From Antedon mediterranea (taxonomy: Eukaryota; Echinodermata; Crinoidea; Comatulida; Antedonidae): a stretch of DNA of 64,000 bases. Location of the stretch: positions 6,668,312-6,732,311 of the forward strand of contig NC_092675.1 of assembly GCF_964355755.1 (NCBI RefSeq). The letters run 5' to 3'. Positions 43,940 through 54,113 of this stretch are shown here, piece by piece. The first letter of the stretch is position 1. The number at the start of each line of letters is the position of its first letter. Both the position numbers and the translations under genes were made by a program. The notes under the pieces are model-generated. The model was not told where the DNA came from. It worked only from the letters and a program-made list of their open reading frames with translations, and did no database searches.

Positions 43940-45849
43940 TGATCGTGCGCTATTCAATATAGTATAATTGGTGCATTATGTTTATGTATGGAATGCTATC
44001 TTTTGAAATTTCTACTACGATTGACTGACAAAATGATGGACGGAAAGAGTAAAAAATTGACAAAAGGATTTTAAAGGAACTTCATCCCTCCAGGTAATTT
44101 GACAATAATATTGGAAAAGAAGTCTATAGTTTAACAAAAAATTTGAATCCATTGCATTCATAAATATTCATTATTTATTTGTACAAACGGAAGTGAGTGA
44201 TCTAAAAATAAAGAAGATCTATGCAACTAAGACAACTTAATATGGAGATATGAAAACTGTTCGGAAGAATGTAATTTCCCGTTAACACAAAACACCTTGG
44301 GTCTGTGATTATACAATATAAATCTATAGATATCATTAGTTATTCTTCGATAAAAAACATATTCTATTGTTCGTCTTTCCGCTTCAACCTTTTCGGTAGA
44401 TGGTTGTAGCTTAAAGGTAATATTTCCGTAGGGCCTAAATAAATATATGCTTATAGGCCTATATTATTATAGAAAAATAAGTTTACTATGGGCGGGTCCT
44501 ATACAAATTATATTTTTATTATATTGAATTTACTACATAATCAATGCATCGATTATTTTATTATTCGATAATGTAGTTAAAACACAGAGAAACGCATGAC
44601 ATTACAATCATTGTGACCATAGTGCATATATATGATTATGTCACGCAATTGCACAACGTGTAAAATACAAAATATATTGGTACAAATAGCCTACAAAATA
44701 ACTGGACAAAATCCTAATGTATTTAAAAATACCTATATTTATTAATTATGTTTAACTGCTACTATGTTTATCGACGTTCTTTTTCTCTGTCTGAGTTAAA
44801 TACTATGATTCGATCAGTTTGCGTAGCAGCGTAACAACGGTTACATAGGATATACGTCTGAAACCTATTGGAGTTATATCGGAGTTACGGCACGGATGTA
44901 TGAGAGTTGTGTACGAGCACTTGTGTCGGAGTTAACTCTGATTCGAATCCGCTTTAAATCCGTTCTATCATGTACTCTGGACTCTTATTCTATAGTTCTA
45001 ATAGTGTTTTCAAATTTTATAATGATTTATCTTTACGGTATAACAATCGTCATAAATGCATTTCACGAAATTATTAGCCTATTTAAATGTAATGAGGTAT
45101 TGTTGTATATGCACTAGATAAATGCACTTTTTCGATTATTATTATTATTATTACATTTAAAGCACTATTTCATAATAAGTACCTACTTAATACATACAGT
45201 ACATATTCTTTAATATTTCTGGAAGCATAAGTTCTGGAAGGTTCAGTTAAAACACTTCCTGAAAAACGAACTTTACTCTTCCTTTTACCAAAAGTGTTTA
45301 TTGGGCAATATGGGTTTTCACTGCTTAAACAAAATAATTGCCATTCTGCATTAGAAAATAAAAACCTTTGCAACAAAATTTATTACAATATAACCCCAGT
45401 TATTTTTGACAGCGGAAACAGAACGAGCAGCGTCGTTAAATAATCCACTTTTCCAAAAAGTGGTCTTTTGATTTATATACTTTCCCCGAATAAAATGCCA
45501 ACGTTTACATGAGAGTTAATATAGATAATTTCCATTAACATTACGAAAAAGTCAAGTATGCTCCACTTACTCCACAATTAATGTTGTTGCAAAAGTTTTA
45601 TTATACATTTTAAGCCCGGAGGTACCCTTTAAAATAAATTAACAATAATATATAGGCCTATTGTTTTTAACAGTCAAAATATAATTGAAATACAATCTAG
45701 AATGGAAATAAAAGATTGAAAAAAAAAACAGTTTTACTCCTTTTATTAAATGTAATATTCGAGGGATCTGTTTTGCTAATGTAGATATTGGCTAAATAGC
45801 TCCACCTTTAGAGAGGGCTTTTGGAGGCCAAAGTTTGTAGGGCTAGTGA
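43940..45849 (+). other. Intergenic region right of the arrestin gene
   Basis: The probable 3' untranslated region of the arrestin gene, then AT-rich sequence without recognised content. Confidence 0.5.
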
Positions 45850-46640
45850 CCAAAATCGATATATTTTTAGCAATATTTTGTGGCAGCCAATATTGATAAT
45901 TTTTCAAAATCGGTTCATGATACAATTTGTATCATCCAAAATCTATTCACTTTTAGCCAAACCTTAGCAGCCTATGTTGATACTATCCACTTGTGCCAGC
46001 CAACATTGGTAGTGACCAACACTGATTCGCTTTTGGTAGAAACAAATTGGTAGTGGTCAACAGCGATTCACTTTTGGGTGCAAACATTGGTAGTCACCAA
46101 CACCGATTCACTTTTGGGTACAAAAAGTGGTATCATCCAAAATCGATTCACTTTTGGCAGCAAATATTTGTACTTTTAAAAATCGTTCCAATTGTGGCAG
46201 CCAATATTGATAAATTTTCAAAATCGGTTCAGTTTTGGAGTAACAATTTGTATCATCCAAAATCTATTCACTATTAGCCAAATCTTTGCAGCCAATGTTG
46301 ATACTATCCACTTGTGCCAGCCAACATTGGTAGTGACCAACACTGATTCGCTTTTGGTAGAAACAAATTGGTAGTGATCAACAGTGATTCACTTTTGGGT
46401 GCAAACATTGGTAGTCACCAACACCGATTCACTTTTGGGTACAAAAAGTGGTATTGACCAACACCGATTCACTTTTGGGTATCATCCAAAATCGATTCAC
46501 TTTTGGCAGCAAAAATTTGTGCTTTTAAAAATCGTTCCACTTTTGGCAGCCAGAATTGGTGTCATCAAAAATCGAACTAATTTAGTTACACTTTTGGCAC
46601 CCAATGTTGAATTGAATAATACTGTATCCGTGCTTTTGGT
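45850..46640. repeat. About 40-bp minisatellite with a larger duplication
   Basis: Units of roughly 40 bp of type CACTTTTGGGTGCAAACATT plus GGTAGTCACCAACACCGATT, with many variants. The block from 45881 is repeated from 46195, so a second period of about 314-321 bp is superimposed. Confidence 0.85.
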
Positions 46641-49600
46641 AGCCAAATTGGTCTCGCTTCATTGCCAGTAATAATTATACTGATATTCAAATAATTCAAA
46701 ACGTTCCAATTTGAATTTATAAATGAAGGAAAATTATGTGTCACATTTTAAAATAAGATTGCGTTTATATTTTAGACTTTTTTTAGCCAAACCAGGATAA
46801 ATTATCATATCATATATAATTTTAAATTTCAATTGTTGAAAATTTGAAAAAAATATGTAATATAATGTAGGCGATGTAACGTGGAAAATCTATCTAGCTG
46901 CAATTATTCTCACAATAAAAGAAGAAAAAAAATTAAAATATCATATTCAAATTATATTTGTTTATTTATATTTATGTCCTTTGCATATGCATTAATACAA
47001 TACTAAAATGTATTTTGGTTTGAGTAAAATTCTCTCAACAAACAAAACACAAAGTCGCATTATACTAGTACGTTCGGTGCACCGAGGGAAGCTGGATATA
47101 GAACTTTGTGCGATCCGAGGGATGGATGGATTTTTATGTTGTTTTGAAACAATGTTTTCTATTTTTATACTAGATATAATCTAGGCCTTGTAATATAACA
47201 TGTAATTATTTTCTATAGAACAACAGTACAAGCCCTATTGTGTATAGCAAGGCTGTTTAATAGCCTTGTTCATACCAACGTAGTTAGTTTTTAGTTTTTT
47301 TTATATCTAATCTACGTATAAATCTAATTAATTTATCTGTAAGGAAATGTTTTTTTTTAAATAAAGAACTATTAAAGATGTAATGTCACTCAAAATCATT
47401 TACAATGAAGATTAATAAAATCAGACTTGGAATACACCATTTGCAGTGTTAATATAGATAGTTCTTCACTTCCATTGAAATAAAAATAAAACAAAATGAT
47501 TTCACTTATAAAAAGACAAAATAAACGGTTAAAATTAGGCCCACTCAAATTACCTGACAATTTTACTATTTTTCAGGTAAATGTTTTCGCTCGAATTTTA
47601 GTCAAAAGAAAAAAACTAGTGTGTGACATTAAAATGACATATTCAACAACAACAAAAACGACAATAAAATATCTTTATACGTATTTTCTTAGTTTAGAAC
47701 AAATTTGTTTCCAGAATAGCATTATGTTGATTACAATTGTAATGGATAATAAAAGCGTTCTTTAGAAAATAGGCTAATGGATGGTAATGAAAACAATTTA
47801 ATATCAAATATTCTTTTTTTTTCGTATTTGCATTTTTCTGTTTAAGTGGTAATGTTAGGAGTGGTAAAAACAGGAAATGATTTAGTCCTTGAAATGGACA
47901 AAAATGTTGTTTTTTGTCATTAATGAATACAAAAAATATCCGACAATGTCGGCGTTTATTTGGATTTAGATTATAATATTTTAATAATATTTATTGGTTA
48001 CTCTCTTTTAAAACGGAGGATCACTCTCGTAACAAGAGGTTCGGCCCATACAAAATGTTTACAAAATAATGTCATAAAGTTATTACAATCTATATATATA
48101 TATAGATAAATGTACTATTTGCGTATAGACTTTTGAAATACCACGTACATTTTGTAGCGTATAACGACATTAAAAAAAAATTTATTTTAAATATTTTATT
48201 CAATATTTTAAAATTTTGAATAATTGACATGTTTAAAAAAAAATCTTATCTAAAATAGCAGGTTTTGATAGATTACTGTATCCATATGTGTATATACAGT
48301 ATAAATAAAAACCAAAAAAACATCATAATTGTGTAGCCGATTCTAGGCACTGTATGCCTCTAAAATTTGCCCAGTATCATATGAACTTTTTGTAATACAA
48401 GGTCACATAATCTCACATGTGATGCCTGTATTATGTAACTAAGGAGAACAGTACAAAGAATCGTGTGAATAATTGTTATATCCTTTAGAAGATGCATTCG
48501 ATATAATAGCTTGATACAGATTTCTCATTGTCATTTTGTACGGTGTAAGGTCAAGAAAGTGTGAACACGTCTATCGCTAAATAAGAGAGCTACGTTGCAA
48601 TGTGTTTCCGAATCGATACACGGCAACTGACGAGTCGATATTGTCCGTGAATTTGTAATGAATGTCAATGATACGTGATTCTGGTTTGATTCAGATAATA
48701 ATGACGATGGTGATACTAATATAAATGAAGATGGTGATATAATAATGATAGCAATGGGGAAGGTGATAACGTAATCAAATTCACATTATTTGGCAAAAGC
48801 ATGGATCTTAAGAAAAAATAAGACAAAGCACAAAAACATGATGAAAACAAAATGGCGATTGTGATTTGTGATAATGATATTGATGATTTAGGCATAATAT
48901 TTGTGATAGCGATAATTGTAATGATTAAAAATGGAGGTATGATAATAATATACGGTACGGTATCATAATGTTGATGATTACAATCTTTCTGCCAGAAATG
49001 TTCGTACTGAATCACATAAATTGATGTAGTTCGATATCACATTGTATGTGGGAGCAGCTAGCTCAAGCTACTAGAGAAGCTTCCATGCCCTATAGCTTCA
49101 AGCTAGGGGCTAATCATATATTCTAACGACTTATTTACAAATATGTATGTCGGCCAACTTAAGTTTAATTTTAAAGATATTTCTATAAAATGCTATATAT
49201 ATACGCCATATTTATTATAATTTTATATAAACCTTTTTCATTACTAATTGTGCAATTGGGACATTGGCCGTTTTAAAGGGGTTTACCACCTGTTGGTCCC
49301 ATCTTTCACTAGATGTGTGTTAGGTTTATGTCTAATGTTCTGTATGTACATAGTGAGAAGTTGAATAAAAGTAAAAGATAATTGTAATGAATGATAGTAA
49401 TATGGTTTTGATGAGTATAATAAAAATGATAATTGTAATAATAAATTGTAATATCAATAATGATATTGATATAGTTGTGATAATGATGATACTGATGGTG
49501 ATTATGACGTGTATAGGCCTATTTATGAGCGATGATGACGACAGCGATAACTGACGACAGTGAATGAACCGATCGGTTAATCGATACACACATTGCATTG

Positions 49601-49697
49601 TAATTTTCATTACATTGTTTTTTTTTTAAATTCTCTAACACATTTTGGTAATTAGTATAGGAAAATAGGAATTCAGTAAACTGTAATCAATGCTCAT
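46641..49697 (+). other. Intergenic, mostly AT-rich
   Basis: It holds a T1-type element end (47372) and short GATGATAATGATG-type simple repeats (48700-49000; more of the same lie to the right, at 49375-49550). No gene seen. Confidence 0.45.
47372..47660. mobile_element. T1-type element fragment
   Basis: TTAAAGATGTAATGTCACTC matches the T1 end, and CAGGTAAATGTTTTCGCTCG and AAAATGACATATTCAACAA match the inner part of the copy at 60980-61130. The right end is missing. Confidence 0.5.
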
Positions 49698-49766
49698 TAG
49701 AGTCTACACTATCAAACTTTATGTGACAAAAAATGTGAGGTGACCATATATGGACATGATGATGTC

Positions 49767-49960
49767 TCTAGTGAGGCAGGTGTAGTATCTGCCTCAGACC
49801 TCTGGTTAAGGTGGGCACTGGACGAGAGAAGCCCTTGATCAATGTTAGGACCAATCAAGGTGCTTTAAACAGTCCTGGCTTTGTTTTTATCAAACCTGTT
49901 AGTGGCGGTAATTGTCGCTGTTGGTTTCGATTGAATAAAATAAAAAAATTAAAATAAAAT
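49767..49960 (+). mobile_element. SINE-like insertion with A-rich tail
   Basis: It interrupts the M1 element at GATGTC. It contains a perfect 7-bp stem GAGGCAG/CTGCCTC around the loop GTGTAGTAT and ends in AATAAAATAAAAAAATTAAA. GTGTAGTATCTG equals a stretch of U2 snRNA, but that is only 12 bases. Confidence 0.55.
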
Positions 49961-49991
49961 TATCACTACCATATATGGGCATATCACCAGC

Positions 49992-50153
49992 TAGACTTGC
50001 CCAAGTCTGTATTCATTGTCTTCTTTTACGTATTTTTTAAATTTCGATTTTTGTCTAAAAATACAGTACCAAGTTCAAGTGGTATACGTATAAAACGCCA
50101 TATGTGCAAAAATAATTATCTTTTTACTAATAAGACCCAGACTAATCACCAGC
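49992..50153. mobile_element. Small insertion flanked by a 9-bp duplication
   Basis: ATCACCAGC occurs at 49983-49991 and again at 50145-50153, at the two borders. The inserted piece starts TAGACTTGCCC and ends CCCAGACTA, weakly inverted. Family unknown. Confidence 0.5.
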
Positions 50154-50202
50154 ATATTTTAGCACATCACACTTTTTTGTCGAACTAGTTTGACAGAGCT
50201 TA

Positions 50203-51259
50203 ATAAGTTTATGAAGCCATTTAAAGAAGAATTGTCCTTGAACATAAAATAATACCAATTTCGTTATTAAGCATAAACACGAATCCTGTTAAACAAATGG
50301 ATGCGCGCTAATCATCATAACAGGAGTAAAAGAAAAATGCAATCCGTTATTCGATTCCCTGTACTCACGTCTCGATGACATTATTATGTCCAGTTATAGG
50401 CGAATTCCGTAATTTACTATCACATTGTATCACATGTGTAGTCTGTATTATGCTAAGTTTGGTGCAGCTGTCATATGTGATACATATGACAATGTATTAT
50501 ATCCTACCATCAGTATCATGCCTATAAAACTGTACAAGTTATAGATACACTACCGTGAATCGATGTCTTATAATTGATAAGGTATATTGTCACAAAATGT
50601 AGTTTTTATTTTTATTACTAACTATAACAAACGTTAAATAAACACATATGTTGGAATAAATGCATCAAAAACGAATAACAGTCAAAAAAGGTTAGATCAA
50701 GTCCAACACATAAACACCAACTTAATAACTATTATATAACTGGAACCAATAAACATCGTACCGTAATCAAACACGCAGTAGAGACGCCATCAAAATAATG
50801 TTGAAAACCAAAATACACGGGAGAAACAGCCGAATCCGAATAATAGTCTGTGCCGCCAAATTTATATAAAAAATTAGTATTTTTGGTTTAGAAACCATTA
50901 TTTCTGATTCTTAACATTTTACGTTTAAAATTAAAGCACTAAAACAGAAAATAGACATTTATAAATGTGGGATATATGTGTTTTGATAATTCCTAAACAG
51001 GCTTCCATTACAAACTAATCATTGGCATGTAAGCATCGACGTTTTCAAACGATTGTGAATTTTATTAGGTCCATGCATTACAATGATTATATAATCTTAA
51101 GATATACACAGTAGTATTAAAATAATAAATTAGTTTTCTTTTTAAAAAGGTCTAAATTTTAAACAGACTTGATGGAGATATAATTGTGTTTGTTCTATAA
51201 AATAAATGACGAGTTTTAGTTTTGTTAGAAAAACCAAAACAAGTGAACACGTTGATAGT
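50203..51259 (+). other. Intergenic, AT-rich
   Basis: No gene or named repeat recognised. Confidence 0.45.
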
Positions 51260-51590
51260 TAAGCTTCGTTCTCACTTGGACACAACACAAGGACCTAGCC
51301 GCAACGCAAGCGAGTTGGCCAATGACAAGCGACAGTTCGAATAATTCATCGCTTGTGATTGGTCAAATCACTTAAGCGTGGTTCCCACTAGTGACGCAAC
51401 GCAAGGACGTAACGCAACGCAAGTGAATTGACCAATCACAAGCAATGACTTATTCGCTTGTGATTGCTAACTGTCTATAACTTCGCTTTTTATTGGTTAA
51501 AACGTTTGCGTTGCGTTTACGTCCTTGCGTTACGTTCTAGTGGGAACCAAGCTTTACGTTGCGCTTACGTCCTTGCGTTGCGTCCTTTAT
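51260..51590. mobile_element. MITE-like element, family M2, one copy nested in another
   Basis: An outer copy (51260 to about 51590) is interrupted after GGTCAAATCACTTA by a full inner copy (51374-51552), which has intact ends GCGTGGTTCCCACTAG and CTAGTGGGAACCAAGC. The outer sequence resumes TTACGTTGCGCTTACGTCC. Confidence 0.8.
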
Positions 51591-52466
51591 AGCAAATACA
51601 TGGGCAGTGATGAATATATTATTTTCAAATAGGACAATGCTCACTGTTTAACTTAACTAACTTTTTCAAAACACAAAGATGATGGTCCATCTTTAAAAAG
51701 AGGTAGAGACAGATAAGGTTAGTTTTACAATTTTTTAAAATTTATTTTGTTTATTTATTTTATTTCAACAATATTTTACGAGGGTGTTCCATGCAGCCGA
51801 AGCTGAATCATTAAGGACCCTCACAAAAAAATTAGTGCAGATACAAATAACAGCAACAATTCTTTGTGGTTTTTGTCAACATTATATTACTTATCGATCT
51901 AGTTAGCAGTAAAATTATCCATCTATTATCTCGTCCATCTATTTACCATTGTTAAAACGAACCAATTTGTCCCCACCAACAGCCGGCCACCATATTCATA
52001 TTAACCTATATTTCAAAAAAGGTTAACACGCTACCTGGAAATTTTAATTCTTACAGATGTTTACAATTTTATAAGTAGGGCCTAAAAAATCCTATACAAC
52101 ATAAACCATTAATCAGTCGTTATTTTAGGTACATTCCCCTTTTCAACAAAATGATAAAGCACGCAATAAGCACACAATACCTTGGAGTAACTTGGAAGAA
52201 AATTGATCAAGCTCATTCTTACTTTAAGCTATAAAATTTATAAAACCTGTATTGAATGTTTGAACAATTACGTATGCTCATTAAAATGGGACACTGCAGA
52301 ATTATGACCACAATCCATCATTCCATTTGTTACCATGGTAGCGTTGCAATTTTCAATCTAAGTATTCTAAATTATCGCATAAAGGAGATCAACACGGTTG
52401 TTTGTAGATTAACATATTTATTAAAAATAACACTGCAACTAAATGTTAACGGCAAAACGCCTATAG
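51591..52466 (+). other. Intergenic
   Basis: At 51780-51832 there is an imperfect hairpin, GAGGGTGTTCC and AGGACCCTC, perhaps a retroelement tail. Otherwise nothing recognised. Confidence 0.35.
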
Positions 52467-52629
52467 CTTGGTTCACAAGCTAGGACCCAATGTAAACGAC
52501 ATAAGCACGACTCACGCGAGATGACAATTACACTGAGAAAGTTCGAATAATCGACAGATTGTGATTGGTCAACTCACTTGCGTCGCGCTTACGCAGTTAT
52601 GTTGCGAGCTCTAGTGCGAACCAAACTTA
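52467..52629. mobile_element. MITE-like element, family M2, worn copy
   Basis: Ends TTGGTTCACAAGCTAGGAC and CTAGTGCGAACCAAAC; inner GTGATTGGTCAACTCACTT. Confidence 0.65.
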
Positions 52630-52774
52630 AAGCCCTGTCTACACAATAAAATTAGTTCAACAAAAAAGTGTGAGGCCTACTCAAGTATGGTAGTGATATG
52701 ACAACATCATGTCTATATAATTTATGGGCACATCACATTTTTTTCCACAAAGTTTGATAGTGTAGACAGAGCTT
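52630..52774. mobile_element. MITE-like element, family M1, copy e
   Basis: Begins AAGCCCTGTCTACAC and ends GATAGTGTAGACAGAGCTT. It directly abuts the M2 copy on its left. Confidence 0.8.
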
Positions 52775-53363
52775 GCTTAAGAAACAGCTGATCATTGTAA
52801 AATGGTAAACAACTGTTGTAATAGAGAAAAAAGTTCTTGGTGGATTTTCTGTTTGATATGCGCGCAGATACCACCACTGCGGTTTTTATTGTCTGTTCAA
52901 TTGAGTATCAATTAATGAAAATTGTTGCTGTAATTGTTTATTGGTATACAAATAGCAGTCTTTTCTCCCATGCAAAGGCTAGCAAAAAACAAAACAAAAA
53001 CACCAATTGCATGTTTTTGGAAAATACTTGGTAAACATTTTGATCTGACACCAGTATATTTATTTTCAACAGATTCAACATGTGTTTTGTAGTCACTGCA
53101 GCCAGCTGTTGATTGTCAGTGCAGTCTCTAATATAGACAGCATAATAATTTGTTATTGAAAAATAATAATACAAAAATTAAACATTACATATACAGAAAA
53201 CAATATTACCATATTTTTTTCTAAAATAGTTGTTTCTATTTGAATGTACAATGAAACTGGATTTTTTTAAATCTATAGACCAATGGTTGGTAATATGAGT
53301 TAAGGTACGTAGAAAAGCGAGGCTTATTTTTCAAAGGTGGTTATTTTAATACATGGTTATTTT
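52775..53363 (+). other. Intergenic
   Basis: AT-rich; nothing recognised. Confidence 0.4.
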
Positions 53364-53545
53364 AATACATGTAGTGTACTTATTCAACTGGCACTTATTC
53401 AAATGACGTGCTTATTCAAATGAGGTACTTATCTAAATGTGGCACATAATTGTTATAATGTGGCACTATCAGGTGGTTATTCAAATGAGAAAGGCTATTC
53501 AAATGGAGCACTTATTATAATGTGGCAGTTATTCAAACCAGATGG
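53364..53545 (+). repeat. TTATTCAAATG-type repeat block, left copy
   Basis: AATACATGTAGTGTACTTAT, repeated CTTATTCAAATG units and TATTCAAACCAGATGG match 54321-54498 with few differences, in direct orientation. Confidence 0.85.
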
Positions 53546-53748
53546 CAATCCAACACTTGGGACAGAGAGTTGTGAAGGGTCTCTTGTTTTTAGCCTTTGG
53601 GTAAAGCCAATGCATGCTCATGGCCACTTTTTGAACTCCTACTTTAGATTTTTCTGTATAAACAGATGGAACTGGATTTACACGCCAATACATCTTTTTT
53701 CTGTGTGAATGCACGATTTTGTCATCAGATTTCACTCTAATAGAGATG

Positions 53749-53925
53749 CTTCAGCTATACACTATTTATGTAACTAAAAAATGTAATTTTCCCATATATG
53801 GCATCATATCACTACCATATTTGGCCATATCACTACCATATTTGGGCATATCACTACCATATTTAGCCATATCACTACCATATTTGGCCACATCACACAT
53901 TGTTTGATAGTGTAGACAGACCTTT
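53749..53925. mobile_element. MITE-like element, family M1, copy f with inner amplification
   Basis: The right end GATAGTGTAGACAGACC is intact; the left end is worn. The inner ATCACTACCATATTTGGCC block of about 21 bp occurs four times in tandem. Confidence 0.7.
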
Positions 53926-54071
53926 AGACCACCTTCTAATTACGTGCTAGCTCAGTATATATTTAACAGCAGACGACCTTTTATAGATAGTGAATGATCT
54001 GTCATTTCAACTCTCTGTTTTTATGTGTATGTACTTCATTGTTTTCTTCAGTTGCCATGGCAGCTACGACA

Positions 54072-54113
54072 CTACAAGAAGAATTTCCGTCGACTTGTTT
54101 CCATTTCATGTCG
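54072..54113 (-). CDS. RPF1: RPF1 terminal exon (13 residues)
   Basis: On the - strand, after the acceptor TTTTTGTTTTGCAG, it reads [13 protein letters not shown] and then TAG. It fits the conserved end of the family directly after EYEWVHK. A short + strand frame over the same bases (starting ATGGCAGCTACG) is a shadow. Confidence 0.85.
   Translation of the reverse strand, partial: RHEMETSRRKFFL

Larger units (their letters stand above)
49698..50202. mobile_element. MITE-like element, family M1, copy d, broken by two insertions
   Basis: M1 pieces lie at 49698-49766 (GAGTCTACACTATCAAAC), 49961-49991 (TATCACTACCATATATGGGC) and 50154-50202 (ending TTTGACAGAGCTTAA). The parts between are separate insertions. 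Confidence 0.75.

Noticed and set aside
47496-47765. Lysine-rich frame as a small gene
   Set aside because: It overlaps a T1 element fragment and has no splice or homology support.
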